Part shown: positions 44,379 to 53,600 of the stretch, piece after piece
How the letters are laid out: each line of letters begins with the position of its first letter
How positions within the stretch are numbered: the first letter of the stretch is position 1
Assembly: GCF_002893765.1 (NCBI RefSeq)
Contig: NZ_CP025938.1
Span: 1,054,001-1,118,000 of the forward strand
Direction: 5' to 3'
DNA length: 64,000 nucleotides
DNA from: Tamlana carrageenivorans
GTDB lineage: Bacteria; Bacteroidota; Bacteroidia; Flavobacteriales; Flavobacteriaceae
Translations under genes and position numbers: made by a program
The notes under the pieces: generated by a model
The model's input: the letters and a program-made list of their open reading frames with translations, nothing else
What the model was told of the DNA's origin: nothing
Database searches by the model: none

Positions 44379-47240
44379 TTATTTCAACTTCTTTTTAACC
44401 TCAACTTCATGGAATGCTTCAATAACATCGCCTTCCTTAATGTCGTTATAGTTTTTAATTTGCATACCACAATCGTAACCTTTAGTTACTTCCTTAGCAT
44501 CATCTTTAAATCGTTTTAATGACGCTAATTCACCAGTATAAACAACTACACCATCACGTATTAAACGAATGCTAGAGCTTCTAAGAATTTTACCATTGGT
44601 AACCATACATCCTGCGATGCTTCCAACTTTAGACACCTTAAAGATTTCTCTAATTTCAGCGGTACCTGTAATTTCTTCTTTAAGCTCTGGAGATAACATC
44701 CCTTCCATCGCATCTTTAAGATCATTAATAGCATCGTAGATAATTGAGTATGTTCTGATATCGATTTCTTCCTTATCAGCAATCATGCGCGCATTTCCAA
44801 CAGGACGCACGTTAAATCCGACGATAATCGCATCAGAAGCCGAAGCTAATAATACATCACTTTCGGTAATCGCACCTACACCTTTATGTAAGATGTTCAC
44901 TTGAATTTCTTCAGTAGATAGTTTCTGGAACGAATCGGTTAACGCTTCCACAGAACCATCAACATCACCCTTAAGAATGATATTCAATTCTTGGAAATCA
45001 CCAAGAGCGATACGACGACCAATTTCATCTAATGTAATATGACGTTGCGTTCTAACAGACTGCTCACGTTGTAATTGAGCACGTTTAGAAGCAATTTGTT
45101 TCGCTTCACGCTCATCTTGGAAGACATTGAACTTGTCACCCGCTTGTGGTGCACCATCCAATCCTAATATAGATACTGGCGTTGAAGGTCCAGCTGCAGC
45201 AACATCATGTCCTCTTTCATCGTGCATCGCTTTAACCTTACCACTGTGTTGACCAGCTAATACATAGTCACCAACCTTAAGTGTTCCCGCCTGAACTAAT
45301 ATAGTAGATACATATCCACGACCTTTATCTAAGTACGCTTCTACAACCGTACCATGAGCGATTTTATTTGGATTCGCTTGAAGCTCTAATAATTCGGCTT
45401 CAAGTAATACTTTTTCTAATAATTCTTTAACACCTGTACCTACTTTAGCAGAGATATCATGAGATTGAATTTTACCACCCCAGTCTTCTACTAACAAGTT
45501 CATTTGTGCTAATCCTTCTTTAATCTTCTCAGGATTCGCATCGGGTTTATCAATTTTATTGATAGCAAATACGATAGGTACACCTGCAGCTTGCGCGTGA
45601 GAAATGGCCTCTTTAGTTTGTGGCATGATTTCATCATCGGCTGCCGCTACGATAATGGCAATATCTGTGATTTGAGCACCACGAGCACGCATCGCTGTAA
45701 AGGCTTCGTGACCTGGTGTATCTAAGAAAGCAATTTTTTGTCCGTTTTCTAACGCCACACCGTAAGCACCGATATGTTGTGTAATACCACCAGACTCTCC
45801 TGCGATTACATTTTCCTTACGGATATAATCTAGAAGCGATGTTTTACCGTGATCAACGTGTCCCATAACGGTAACAATTGGAGCACGAGGTAATAAATCT
45901 TCAGGTTTATCTTCAACCTCTTCAATAGATTCTTCAATATCTGCTGTTACGAATTCAACTTGGTAGCCAAATTCATCTGCAACGATAGATAAAGTTTCTG
46001 CATCCAGACGTTGGTTCATCGTTACCATCATACCAAGTGACATACAAGCTGATATAATTTGAGTCACACTCACATCCATCATGGTTGCCATTTCACTAGC
46101 GGTTACGAACTCGGTAACTTTAATGATTTTACTTTCTGCAGCTTCGAGTTGTTGATCTATCTCAGATTGTTCTCTGTGTTGATCTCTTTTATCTCTTCTA
46201 TACTTAGCACCTTTACCCTTGTTAGATTTCCCTTGAAGTTTTTCAAGCGTTTCTCTAACTTGCTTTTTAACATCTTCTTCTGAAGGCTCTTCTTTAACAA
46301 TGTTACGACGTCCTGCACCTGGACCTCCTGGTTTTCCTTTAAAACGATCGTTACCTCCTGGTCTTCCTCCACCTGGTCTGTTTTGACCACCGGTGTTAGG
46401 CGCCCCAGCTTTACTAATACGACGACGTTTTTTCTTAGGATCACCACCTTGCTTAGGATCTGTTTTTTTCTCTACCTTCTTTTTAGGCTTATTAAACTGT
46501 GATAAATCAATTTTATCGCCAGCAATTTTTGGCCCAGAAAGCTTTTGGTATTGTGTTTTAACGCGTTCCTCAACGATTGGATTACCATCTTCATCAACCT
46601 TACCAGTAGCTTCAGCCTTAGCTGGCGTAGCTTCTTTTTTAGGTTCCTCTTTAACAGGTGTTTCCTTTTTAGGCGCTTCAGTTTTAGCAGGCTCAACCTT
46701 TTTAGGGTCAATCTCTACCTTTTTAACGCCAACAGGTTTTAATCCAATTTTAGGTGCTTGAGCTTTAATAACCTCTGGTTCTTTAGCAGGCTCTGTTTTC
46801 TTTTCAGCAACAGGCTCCTCCTTAACAGGGGTTTCTTTTTTCTCAACAACAGGTGCTTCTTCAACTTTCTTTTTAGGCTCTAAGTCGATTTTACCAACTT
46901 GTTTAGGACCTGAAAGTGCTTTTGAAGCTTTTACAACCTCTTCTTGCTTGGCTTTTTCTATGGCTTCTTGTGCTTTCTGCTTAGCTTCCAATTCTTTTTC
47001 ACGCTTAACACGTAAATCTTCCTTTTCCTTTTGCTTCGCTTCACTAACTTCTTGCGATCTCACCTTTTTATTAGCATCCGTCTCAAATTCATCTGAAAGA
47101 ATCTTATAAGTTTCTTCAGAAATTTTTGTAGTTGGTCGCTTCTCTATATCCACACCTTTAGAATCTAAAAATTCTACGGCGCGATCTAGAGAGATGTTAA
47201 GTTCGCGTAATACTTTATTTAATCTAATTGTTTCAGCCAT
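44379..47240 (-). CDS. infB: Translation initiation factor IF-2
   Basis: IF-2 is the GTPase that brings initiator tRNA to the ribosome and joins the subunits. The 953-residue protein has an N-terminal IF2_N helix-rich start, a long Lys/Glu/Pro/Ala linker (about residues 70-350) that is low in complexity, then the GTPase domain with GHVDHGKTSLLD (G1, about residue 459), DTPGHEAF (G3) and NKID (G4), followed by domains II-IV. Length and order are normal for flavobacteria. It is third in rimP-nusA-infB, 79 bases after nusA. Confidence 0.97.
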   Translation of the reverse strand: MAETIRLNKVLRELNISLDRAVEFLDSKGVDIEKRPTTKISEETYKILSDEFETDANKKVRSQEVSEAKQKEKEDLRVKREKELEAKQKAQEAIEKAKQEEVVKASKALSGPKQVGKIDLEPKKKVEEAPVVEKKETPVKEEPVAEKKTEPAKEPEVIKAQAPKIGLKPVGVKKVEIDPKKVEPAKTEAPKKETPVKEEPKKEATPAKAEATGKVDEDGNPIVEERVKTQYQKLSGPKIAGDKIDLSQFNKPKKKVEKKTDPKQGGDPKKKRRRISKAGAPNTGGQNRPGGGRPGGNDRFKGKPGGPGAGRRNIVKEEPSEEDVKKQVRETLEKLQGKSNKGKGAKYRRDKRDQHREQSEIDQQLEAAESKIIKVTEFVTASEMATMMDVSVTQIISACMSLGMMVTMNQRLDAETLSIVADEFGYQVEFVTADIEESIEEVEDKPEDLLPRAPIVTVMGHVDHGKTSLLDYIRKENVIAGESGGITQHIGAYGVALENGQKIAFLDTPGHEAFTAMRARGAQITDIAIIVAAADDEIMPQTKEAISHAQAAGVPIVFAINKIDKPDANPEKIKEGLAQMNLLVEDWGGKIQSHDISAKVGTGVKELLEKVLLEAELLELQANPNKIAHGTVVEAYLDKGRGYVSTILVQAGTLKVGDYVLAGQHSGKVKAMHDERGHDVAAAGPSTPVSILGLDGAPQAGDKFNVFQDEREAKQIASKRAQLQREQSVRTQRHITLDEIGRRIALGDFQELNIILKGDVDGSVEALTDSFQKLSTEEIQVNILHKGVGAITESDVLLASASDAIIVGFNVRPVGNARMIADKEEIDIRTYSIIYDAINDLKDAMEGMLSPELKEEITGTAEIREIFKVSKVGSIAGCMVTNGKILRSSSIRLIRDGVVVYTGELASLKRFKDDAKEVTKGYDCGMQIKNYNDIKEGDVIEAFHEVEVKKKLK

Positions 47241-47319
47241 AAATCGCCTTTAAAATACTCAAATATATGCATTATACCGGTTAAGGCATAACAAACGTGC
47301 AAATCTGCACTTAATTTTT

Positions 47320-48552
47320 TTAATCTTCAAATTCTTCTCTTAGAATACGGATCACTTCACTTATTGTTTCTTCTTCTAAGTCTGTTCTTTTTACCAAGTC
47401 GTTAACGTCTTGCTCAAGAATACTTTTAGCGGTATCTAAACCTGCTTTACTAAACTCCTCAATAATCCATCCTTCGATTTCATCTGAGAATTCGCTTAAT
47501 TCAACATCTTCTTCCGCTCCTTCTCTAAATACATCAATTTCAAAACCTGTTAATTGACCAGCTAAACGAATGTTGTGACCACCACGACCAATCGCTTTAC
47601 TTACCTCTTCAGGTTTTAAAATAACCTCAGCGCGTTTCGTTTCTTCATCAATTTTAATTGATGTTACACGTGCTGGGCTTAATGCTCTAGTTATAAATAG
47701 TGGTAAATTACTTGTGTAATTAATCACATCGATATTTTCATTTCCTAATTCACGAACAATACCGTGAATTCTAGATCCTTTCATACCCACACAAGCACCA
47801 ACAGGATCGATTCTATCATCATAAGAATCTACAGCAACTTTTGCTTTTTCTCCAGGAATTCTAACCACATTTTTAATAGTAATTAAACCGTCGAAAACCT
47901 CAGGAATTTCTTGTTCGAATAATTTCTCTAAGAATACAGGTGAACTTCTTGACATGATGATGGTAGGTTTTGCGCCTTTAAGCTCTACACCATCAATAAC
48001 ACCTCTTACATTATCTCCTTTTCTGAAGAAATCTGAAGGTATTTGTTTATCTTTTGGTAATACAATTTCATTCCCCTCGTCGTCTAATAAAATAACGGCT
48101 CTATGACGAATGTGATGTACTTCTGCAGTATAAATTTCTCCTACTAAATCTTTAAATTGCTTATAAATTATAGTATTATCGTGCTCATGAATTTTAGAAA
48201 TTAGATTCTGACGCAAAGCTAAAATAGCACGTCTACCTAAATCGATAAGTTTCACTTCTTCAGACACATCTTCACCAACTTCAAAATCTGGCTCAATTTT
48301 ACGCGCTTCAGTTAAAGAGATTTCTTGATTAGGCTCTTCTACTTCACCATCGGCAACAACAACTCTATTTCTCCATATCTCTAAATCACCTTTATCTGGG
48401 TTTACAATAATATCAAAATTATCATCATCACCAAATTTCTTTTTCAAGGCGCTTCTAAATACATCTTCTAAGATTGCCATTAAGGTTACCCTATCAATTA
48501 GCTTATCGTCTTTGAATTCCGAAAAAGATTCAATTAACGCGATATTTTCCAT
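47320..48552 (-). CDS. nusA: Transcription termination/antitermination factor NusA
   Basis: NusA binds RNA polymerase and nascent RNA and modulates pausing, termination and antitermination. The 410-residue protein has an N-terminal RNA polymerase-binding domain, an S1 domain (about residues 130-200), then two KH domains; the second has KAIGRGGHNIRLAGQLTGFEI. The C-terminal repeats of the E. coli protein are absent, as usual in Bacteroidota. The gene lies between rimP (12 bases) and infB. It may act on the leader hairpin described upstream of rimP. Confidence 0.96.
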   Translation of the reverse strand: MENIALIESFSEFKDDKLIDRVTLMAILEDVFRSALKKKFGDDDNFDIIVNPDKGDLEIWRNRVVVADGEVEEPNQEISLTEARKIEPDFEVGEDVSEEVKLIDLGRRAILALRQNLISKIHEHDNTIIYKQFKDLVGEIYTAEVHHIRHRAVILLDDEGNEIVLPKDKQIPSDFFRKGDNVRGVIDGVELKGAKPTIIMSRSSPVFLEKLFEQEIPEVFDGLITIKNVVRIPGEKAKVAVDSYDDRIDPVGACVGMKGSRIHGIVRELGNENIDVINYTSNLPLFITRALSPARVTSIKIDEETKRAEVILKPEEVSKAIGRGGHNIRLAGQLTGFEIDVFREGAEEDVELSEFSDEIEGWIIEEFSKAGLDTAKSILEQDVNDLVKRTDLEEETISEVIRILREEFED

Positions 48553-48564
48553 AACTCTTTTAAA

Positions 48565-49026
48565 TTAAAATTTAATCATAACTTTTGCTTCTACAATATC
48601 TTCATAAGGAATACGCCCTTCCTTTTTAACAGTAACCTTGCCTTTACCAACTGGTTTTGGCTCACGAACTTTCCACTCTAAAACCACCTCAATTTCGGTA
48701 GCTTCCACAAGTGTCCCTTCCATCTCTTCGGTTTTTGTTTTTACCTTAAGGGTTCTGTTTAAATTTTTCTTATACTGACGATTGTGAACTAACGGTGATG
48801 CTGCTCCTGCCGACATCACTTCTAAAGAAAAATCTTCCTCCTCACGATCTAAATTGTGCTCGATAGCGCGACTGATAAACATGCAGTCTTCGACTAACAC
48901 ACCTGAATCGCCATCAATAATTACTTTAATGTGATTTTCATTATTTATAGAAAAATCAATAAGAAACAAATCTGGTCTTTCAACCAGTGCTGCATCTAAT
49001 AATTCTGTAACTTTATTTTTAAACAT
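48565..49026 (-). CDS. rimP: Ribosome maturation factor RimP
   Basis: RimP helps assemble the 30S subunit. The 153-residue protein matches the two-domain RimP fold with VIIDGDSGVLVEDCMFISRA (residues about 34-53) and FSLEVMSAGAASPL, the latter the usual family motif, here with Met and Ala substitutions. It opens the rimP-nusA-infB operon. A strong terminator-like hairpin lies only 15 bases upstream of its start codon, so the leader may control transcription of the whole operon. Confidence 0.94.
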   Translation of the reverse strand: MFKNKVTELLDAALVERPDLFLIDFSINNENHIKVIIDGDSGVLVEDCMFISRAIEHNLDREEEDFSLEVMSAGAASPLVHNRQYKKNLNRTLKVKTKTEEMEGTLVEATEIEVVLEWKVREPKPVGKGKVTVKKEGRIPYEDIVEAKVMIKF

Positions 49027-49035
49027 TTTTAGTAT

Positions 49036-49061
49036 AAAAAGAGGGGACTTTTCGTCCCCTC
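49036..49061 (-). terminator. Terminator-like hairpin in the rimP leader
   Basis: On the minus strand GAGGGGAC and GTCCCCTC form a perfect 8-bp G+C-rich stem with loop gaaaa, followed by TTTTTATAC. It ends about ten bases before the rimP start codon. It could end a transcript from upstream or act as an attenuator; there is no room for a promoter between it and rimP. Confidence 0.8.
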
Positions 49062-49089
49062 ATATCTTTAAATTTGCCTTTCAACGGTG

Positions 49090-49097
49090 CAAATATA
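49090..49097 (-). promoter_or_regulatory. Putative -7 element upstream of rimP
   Basis: The minus strand reads TATATTTG, a full TAnnTTTG match about 64 bases before rimP. No TTG stands at the normal distance. If active, transcripts would begin just before the leader hairpin. Confidence 0.35.
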
Positions 49098-49144
49098 CAA
49101 TATTTTATTGATTCTTAAAGCCCCTAAGCAAAATATGTATAAAC

Positions 49145-49306
49145 TTAAAGCTTTACAAAACGCTTAACACCAGAAATTTCAGTTTTCATAACACCCATTA
49201 CCACAGAGACATGCACCTCATATAAAATCATTTTTTTCGATTCATTACACGATTTATCCGCTAAAAATACACCACTACCCTTACCAACCATAACCACAAC
49301 TTCCAT
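49145..49306 (-). CDS. Possible small ORF, 53 residues
   Basis: An uninterrupted frame from ATG (49306) to TAA (49145) on the minus strand, beginning MEVVVMVGKGSGVFLADKS and ending ISGVKRFVKL. It reads like protein (mixed hydrophobic and charged residues, a Gly-rich segment, basic end) and lies in a 408-base gap with no other gene. It is followed by the rimP leader on the same strand, so the hairpin at 49036-49061 could be its terminator. I do not recognise it, and no promoter or ribosome-binding site is obvious, so it may be chance. Confidence 0.3.
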   Translation of the reverse strand: MEVVVMVGKGSGVFLADKSCNESKKMILYEVHVSVVMGVMKTEISGVKRFVKL

Positions 49307-49434
49307 TTATTAACAAAAAGCAACCCAAAACCAAACGTTAAAAGCGGGTAAATTCACTTACTATTAATAGAATATTTCTTATTTTAGAGGTAGTCTTAAA
49401 ATTTGAATTTTATTTCAAAACAAAAACTAAAATT
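49307..49434. other. AT-rich divergent intergenic region
   Basis: This part of the 408-base space between rimP and the stress protein gene holds no further gene that I can see. TTAAAATTTG at 49396-49405 resembles a -7 element for the plus-strand stress gene but has one extra base. The rest is plain AT-rich sequence. Confidence 0.4.
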
Positions 49435-50265
49435 ATGAACAAAATACTTGTCCCTACCGACTTTTCACCACAGGCAGAAAACGCTTTAAAAGTCGCTGCA
49501 CAACTCGCTAAGAAGCATGATTGTAAAATCCACCTACTGCATATTTTAGACTTACCATTACAGCAAATAGACCCTGTAAACACTATGAATTTCTCTTCAG
49601 GACCCGAGGCGTTATTCTTTATGAAACTGGCAAAACAAAAATTTGACGATTTACTGAAACGCGATTACCTAAAAGACATTCGTGTGATTGACAGTATCGA
49701 ATTTACAGAAATTTACAACGGCATTTCTAAACAATGCGAAAAAAACAACATCGACCTCATTATAATGGGTTCGAATGGCTCTAGTGGTATTGAAGAAATC
49801 TTAATAGGAAGTAACACCGAAAAAGTGGTTAGAAACTCTGAAACTCCAGTTTTGGTAATTAAAAGACCACACACCGAATTTGACATCAACAAGATTGTAT
49901 TTGCATCAGATTTTGCTGAAGAAAGCATACCAGCGCTACAAAAAACCGCAGATTTTGCTAAACTTTGGCAAGCTAAAATCCATTTACTCTTAGTAAATAC
50001 CCCAAATCAATTTATTACCACAAAAACAGCCACCGAACGCATTAAAAAGTTTGTAAAAAACCTAAATTCTGAAGATTTTACCACAACCATTTACAACGAT
50101 ATCACGATTGAAAAAGGTATTACGAATTACAGTTATAGCATAGACGCCGATTTAATAAGCATGAGTACGAGAGGTCGAAAAGGCATCTCGCACTTTTTTA
50201 ACGGTAGCATTAGTGAAGATTTAGTAAATCATGCGATGCGCCCCGTGATTACCTTTAAAGTTTAA
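49435..50265 (+). CDS. Universal stress protein with two UspA domains
   Basis: A 276-residue cytoplasmic protein made of two tandem UspA domains (residues 1-145 and 150-276). The first keeps the ATP-binding motif G-2x-G-9x-G-S in MGSNGSSGIEEILIGSN; in the second, MSTRGRKGISHFFNGS, the first glycine is replaced by serine. The start NKILVPTDFSPQAENAL is typical. Tandem USPs are common in Bacteroidota and respond to starvation and stress; the exact role is unknown. It stands alone and ends at a strong bidirectional terminator. Confidence 0.93.
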   Translation: MNKILVPTDFSPQAENALKVAAQLAKKHDCKIHLLHILDLPLQQIDPVNTMNFSSGPEALFFMKLAKQKFDDLLKRDYLKDIRVIDSIEFTEIYNGISKQCEKNNIDLIIMGSNGSSGIEEILIGSNTEKVVRNSETPVLVIKRPHTEFDINKIVFASDFAEESIPALQKTADFAKLWQAKIHLLLVNTPNQFITTKTATERIKKFVKNLNSEDFTTTIYNDITIEKGITNYSYSIDADLISMSTRGRKGISHFFNGSISEDLVNHAMRPVITFKV

Positions 50266-50283
50266 TTACAGTATATTTCAAAT

Positions 50284-50320
50284 AAAAAAAGTCTTTCTCA
50301 AATCAAGGAAGACTTTTTTT
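50284..50320. terminator. Bidirectional intrinsic terminator
   Basis: AAAAAAAGTCTT (50284-50295) pairs with AAGACTTTTTTT (50309-50320). It ends the stress protein gene on the plus strand. On the minus strand it follows the orphan 17-base copy of the tRNA-Gln 3' end. Confidence 0.88.
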
Positions 50321-50337
50321 GTTGGCCCACTAGGGCT
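50321..50337 (-). repeat. Orphan copy of the tRNA-Gln 3' end (17 bp)
   Basis: GTTGGCCCACTAGGGCT is identical to 50424-50440, which covers the 3' acceptor strand, half of the T arm and two flanking bases of tRNA-Gln. The rest of the tRNA is missing here. The arrangement is like an attachment-site remnant or an unequal duplication. Confidence 0.8.
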
Positions 50338-50380
50338 TATTTCGACTGCGCTCGATATAAACTTCTCGCACATATATCCT

Positions 50381-50419
50381 CAAAAAAGAAAAATCCTAAC
50401 TTCTTTCGAAATTAGGATT
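50381..50419 (-). terminator. Intrinsic terminator of tRNA-Gln
   Basis: On the minus strand AATCCTAA and TTAGGATT form an 8-bp stem with a 12-base loop, followed by TTTCTTTTTTG. It begins six bases after the tRNA 3' end. Confidence 0.75.
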
Positions 50420-50424
50420 CTCTG

Positions 50425-50497
50425 TTGGCCCACTAGGGCTCGAACCTAGACTCTTTGGTACCAAAAACCAACGTGTTGCCAGTTACACCATAGGCCA
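50425..50497 (-). tRNA. tRNA-Gln (anticodon TTG)
   Basis: The minus strand folds into a standard cloverleaf of 73 bases. The acceptor TGGCCTA pairs with TGGGCCA (one G-T pair), D arm GTG/CAC encloses TAACTGGCAA, anticodon arm TTGGT/ACCAA encloses TTTTGGT with anticodon TTG, and the T arm CTAGG/CCTAG encloses TTCGAGC. CCA is not encoded. The anticodon reads CAA, and CAG by wobble. The gene has its own consensus promoter and terminator. Confidence 0.95.
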
Positions 50498-50514
50498 TTC
50501 GTGTAATGAGGCTG

Positions 50515-50544
50515 CAAATTTAAAACAAAGTTTTAGTTCTGCAA
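50515..50544 (-). promoter_or_regulatory. Consensus promoter of tRNA-Gln
   Basis: On the minus strand TTG (50542-50544), 19 bases, then TAAATTTG (50515-50522), an exact match to the Bacteroidota consensus. The tRNA 5' end is 18 bases after the element. Confidence 0.8.
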
Positions 50545-50648
50545 ACATTTTTACAAAAAAATATTTCAAAAAACTTAAGCTTAATATAAAATCACCTGCT
50601 ATACCATATTTATTCTTAAATTCGCATTGCAAAAAAATAACGATATAC

Positions 50649-53600
50649 ATGGCAAATTTTGACTATAAAAAATGGAATACCATTTTAGGTTGGTTTTCTT
50701 TTTTAATAGCACTTACAACATACAGTTTAACCGTTGAACCTACAGTAAGCTTTTGGGATGCAGGAGAGTATATACTAACCTCTGCAAAACTAGAAGTAGG
50801 ACACCCACCCGGAGCCCCTTTATTTCAAATGCTTGGTGCCTTTTTCTCCATGTTCGCACTAGAACCTTCTCAAGTTGGTTTTATGATGAATATGATGAGT
50901 GCTGTGGCCAGTGCCTTCACTATTTTATTCATGTTTTGGACCATTACCCTACTCTTAAAAAAAATGGTAGTGCAGGATGATAACATGACGCAAAGCAAAG
51001 CTATCGCTATTTTAGGAAGTGGTTTTGTTGGTAGTTTAGCCTTTTCTTTTACAGATTCGTTTTGGTTTAATGCCGTTGAAACCGAAGTGTACGCCATGGC
51101 CACCTTAATTATGTCTGTTCTTTTCTGGCTTGGCTTACGTTGGGAACAGGACATGGACAAACCTAGAGGTAACCGTTGGCTCATTTTAATTGCTTTTATC
51201 ATCGGACTTTCATTTGGGGTTCACTTTATGGGTCTTTTAACCATTCCTGCCATTGGTTTAATCTATTACTTTAAAAATTACAAAACCATAACCGTTAAAA
51301 ACTTCATTATTGCCAATGCTGTTGCGGTTGGTATCCTACTTTTTGTATTTAAATTACTTGCACCTAACATTCTAAAAATATTTAGTGTTTTTGAAATTTT
51401 CTTTGTGAATACAGTAGGATTACCCTTCAATTCGGGATCCATTATTGCGGGTATTTCCTTAGTTGCTCTTATTTACTATGCATTAAGATACACGAGAAAC
51501 AAAAGTTATGTGCATTTAAATACGGCCATTCTATGTGTCACTTTTGTTATTATAGGTTTTGCTACTTGGATTATGCTTCCTATTCGTGCCAATGCGAATG
51601 TAGTTGTCAACGAAAACAACCCTAATAGTGCTAGAGAACTTTTAGCATACTATAACCTAGAGCAATACCCAGAAACCCATTTGTTCTATGGTCCGCAATT
51701 CACCGATCAATACGCTTATTTGGATGAAAACAATCCTTATGTAGACGACAAACCGAATTACGAAAAGGACGAAGAAGCTGGTAAATATGTTATCGTAAAC
51801 GACTACAAAAACGCCAAACAAAACTACAACTCTAAACACGCCTCTATTTTACCGCGTATGTGGAGTGCCGAGCATGCCGAGAACTATATGATGTTTACTG
51901 GATTTTTAAAATTCAAATTAAAACCAGAATATCAAATGGAAAACGAGCTTCGTGCCTCGGTAGCTAATTTCCAAAAAGATGTGGCCATGGGCAATGTCGA
52001 TTACGAAGATTATAATAATTTCCTAAAACGATTTAAAGACTATATCGACATCGAAAAACCATCGCTTTTCAGTAATATCTCCTATTTATTTGAATACCAA
52101 TTAGGCTATATGTACTGGCGTTATTTCATGTGGAATTTCACAGGAAGACAAGATGATATTCAAGGTCGCTATGATAACCACGGTAATTGGATTTCGGGCA
52201 TAAACTTTATAGACGAGTGGCACTTAGGGCTTCCTCAAGAGAATTTACCTAGTGATGTAAAAAACAACAAAGCTAGAAACACCTATTACTTCTTACCGCT
52301 TTTATTAGGGCTTTTAGGTTTTTTCTTCCTTTTTAATAAAGACAAGAAAATATTTTGGGTAACCCTAGTATTCTTCCTTTTTACAGGTTTAGCTATTCAG
52401 GTATACACGAATGTGCGTCCGTTTGAACCAAGAGAACGTGACTATTCGGTGGTAGGATCATTTTATGTATTTGCACTCTGGATAGGGTTTGGGGTATATG
52501 CCGCTTATGATTTTATTAAAACCTATATTCCTAAAAAAATAGCAGCGCCTTTGGTTTCGGCACTTTGTTTCATATTGGTGCCTATTAATTTAGCAGCTAG
52601 CAACTGGGATGACCATGACCGTTCGGGTAAATACACGGCCAATTCTATGGCTAAAATGTATTTAGACTCCTGTGCCGAAAATGCTATTTTATTTACCATT
52701 GGCGATAACGATACCTTTGCCCTTTGGTACGCTCAAGAAATTGAAGGTTATAGAACCGATGTGCGTGTTGTAAACACCAGTTTATTCCAAACCGATTGGT
52801 ATATCGATCAAATGAAGCGTAAGGCTTACGAGAGCGACCCGATTCCTTCTCAGCTCACACACGATTTATACCGTTTTGGCACAAATGATTATATTATCAT
52901 TCAACCCGTCATTAAAGACACCTTACAGGTTAAACAGTTCTTAGATTTTGTTGGAAGCAACAACCCTAAAACGAAATACAAATACGTATTACAACAACAA
53001 GGCGTGGACTTATCGAAAGTAAGAAGTCAGGATGCCAATGCGACTTACTTACCAACGCCTCATTTACGTATTCCAGTTAACAAAGAGAATGTTTTAAAAT
53101 ATGGCATTGTAAAAGAAAAGGATGCCGATAAAATTGTGCCTCATATAGACATCACAGTATCTGGTGGCGCACTTTACAAAAACAGGCTTCTTATGCTAGA
53201 TATTGTGGCAAATAACGAATGGAAACGCCCTATTTACTTTACAGGCGGAAGTTTTGGTGACGACGACTATTTATGGATGAAAGACTATTTACAATTGGAT
53301 GGTTTATGCTATAAATTAGTCCCTATTAGAACGCCTATTGATAAAAATAACCCATTCGACATGGGACGTGTAGATAGCGATTTAATGTATGAAAAAGTAA
53401 AAAAATGGTATTGGGGTAACAGTGGAAGCCCTGACATTTACCATGATGTAGAAACCAGAAAAAACTCTATTACATATCGTGGTAACCTCGCTCGTTTGGG
53501 TGAACAATTAATTAATGAAGGCAAATTAGATAAAGCTGAAGAAATTGCAGACATCGCCATGAAAAATATGCCTGTAGAATACTTTGGTTACTACACACTT

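Noticed and set aside
46157..46761. Open frames in several phases over the infB linker
   Set aside because: The Lys/Glu/Pro repeats of IF-2 leave other frames open. None has a plausible start or product.
28060..50497. Functional link between queG and tRNA-Gln
   Set aside because: Queuosine is placed in tRNAs with GUN anticodons (Tyr, His, Asn, Asp), not in tRNA-Gln, so their presence in one window is not meaningful.
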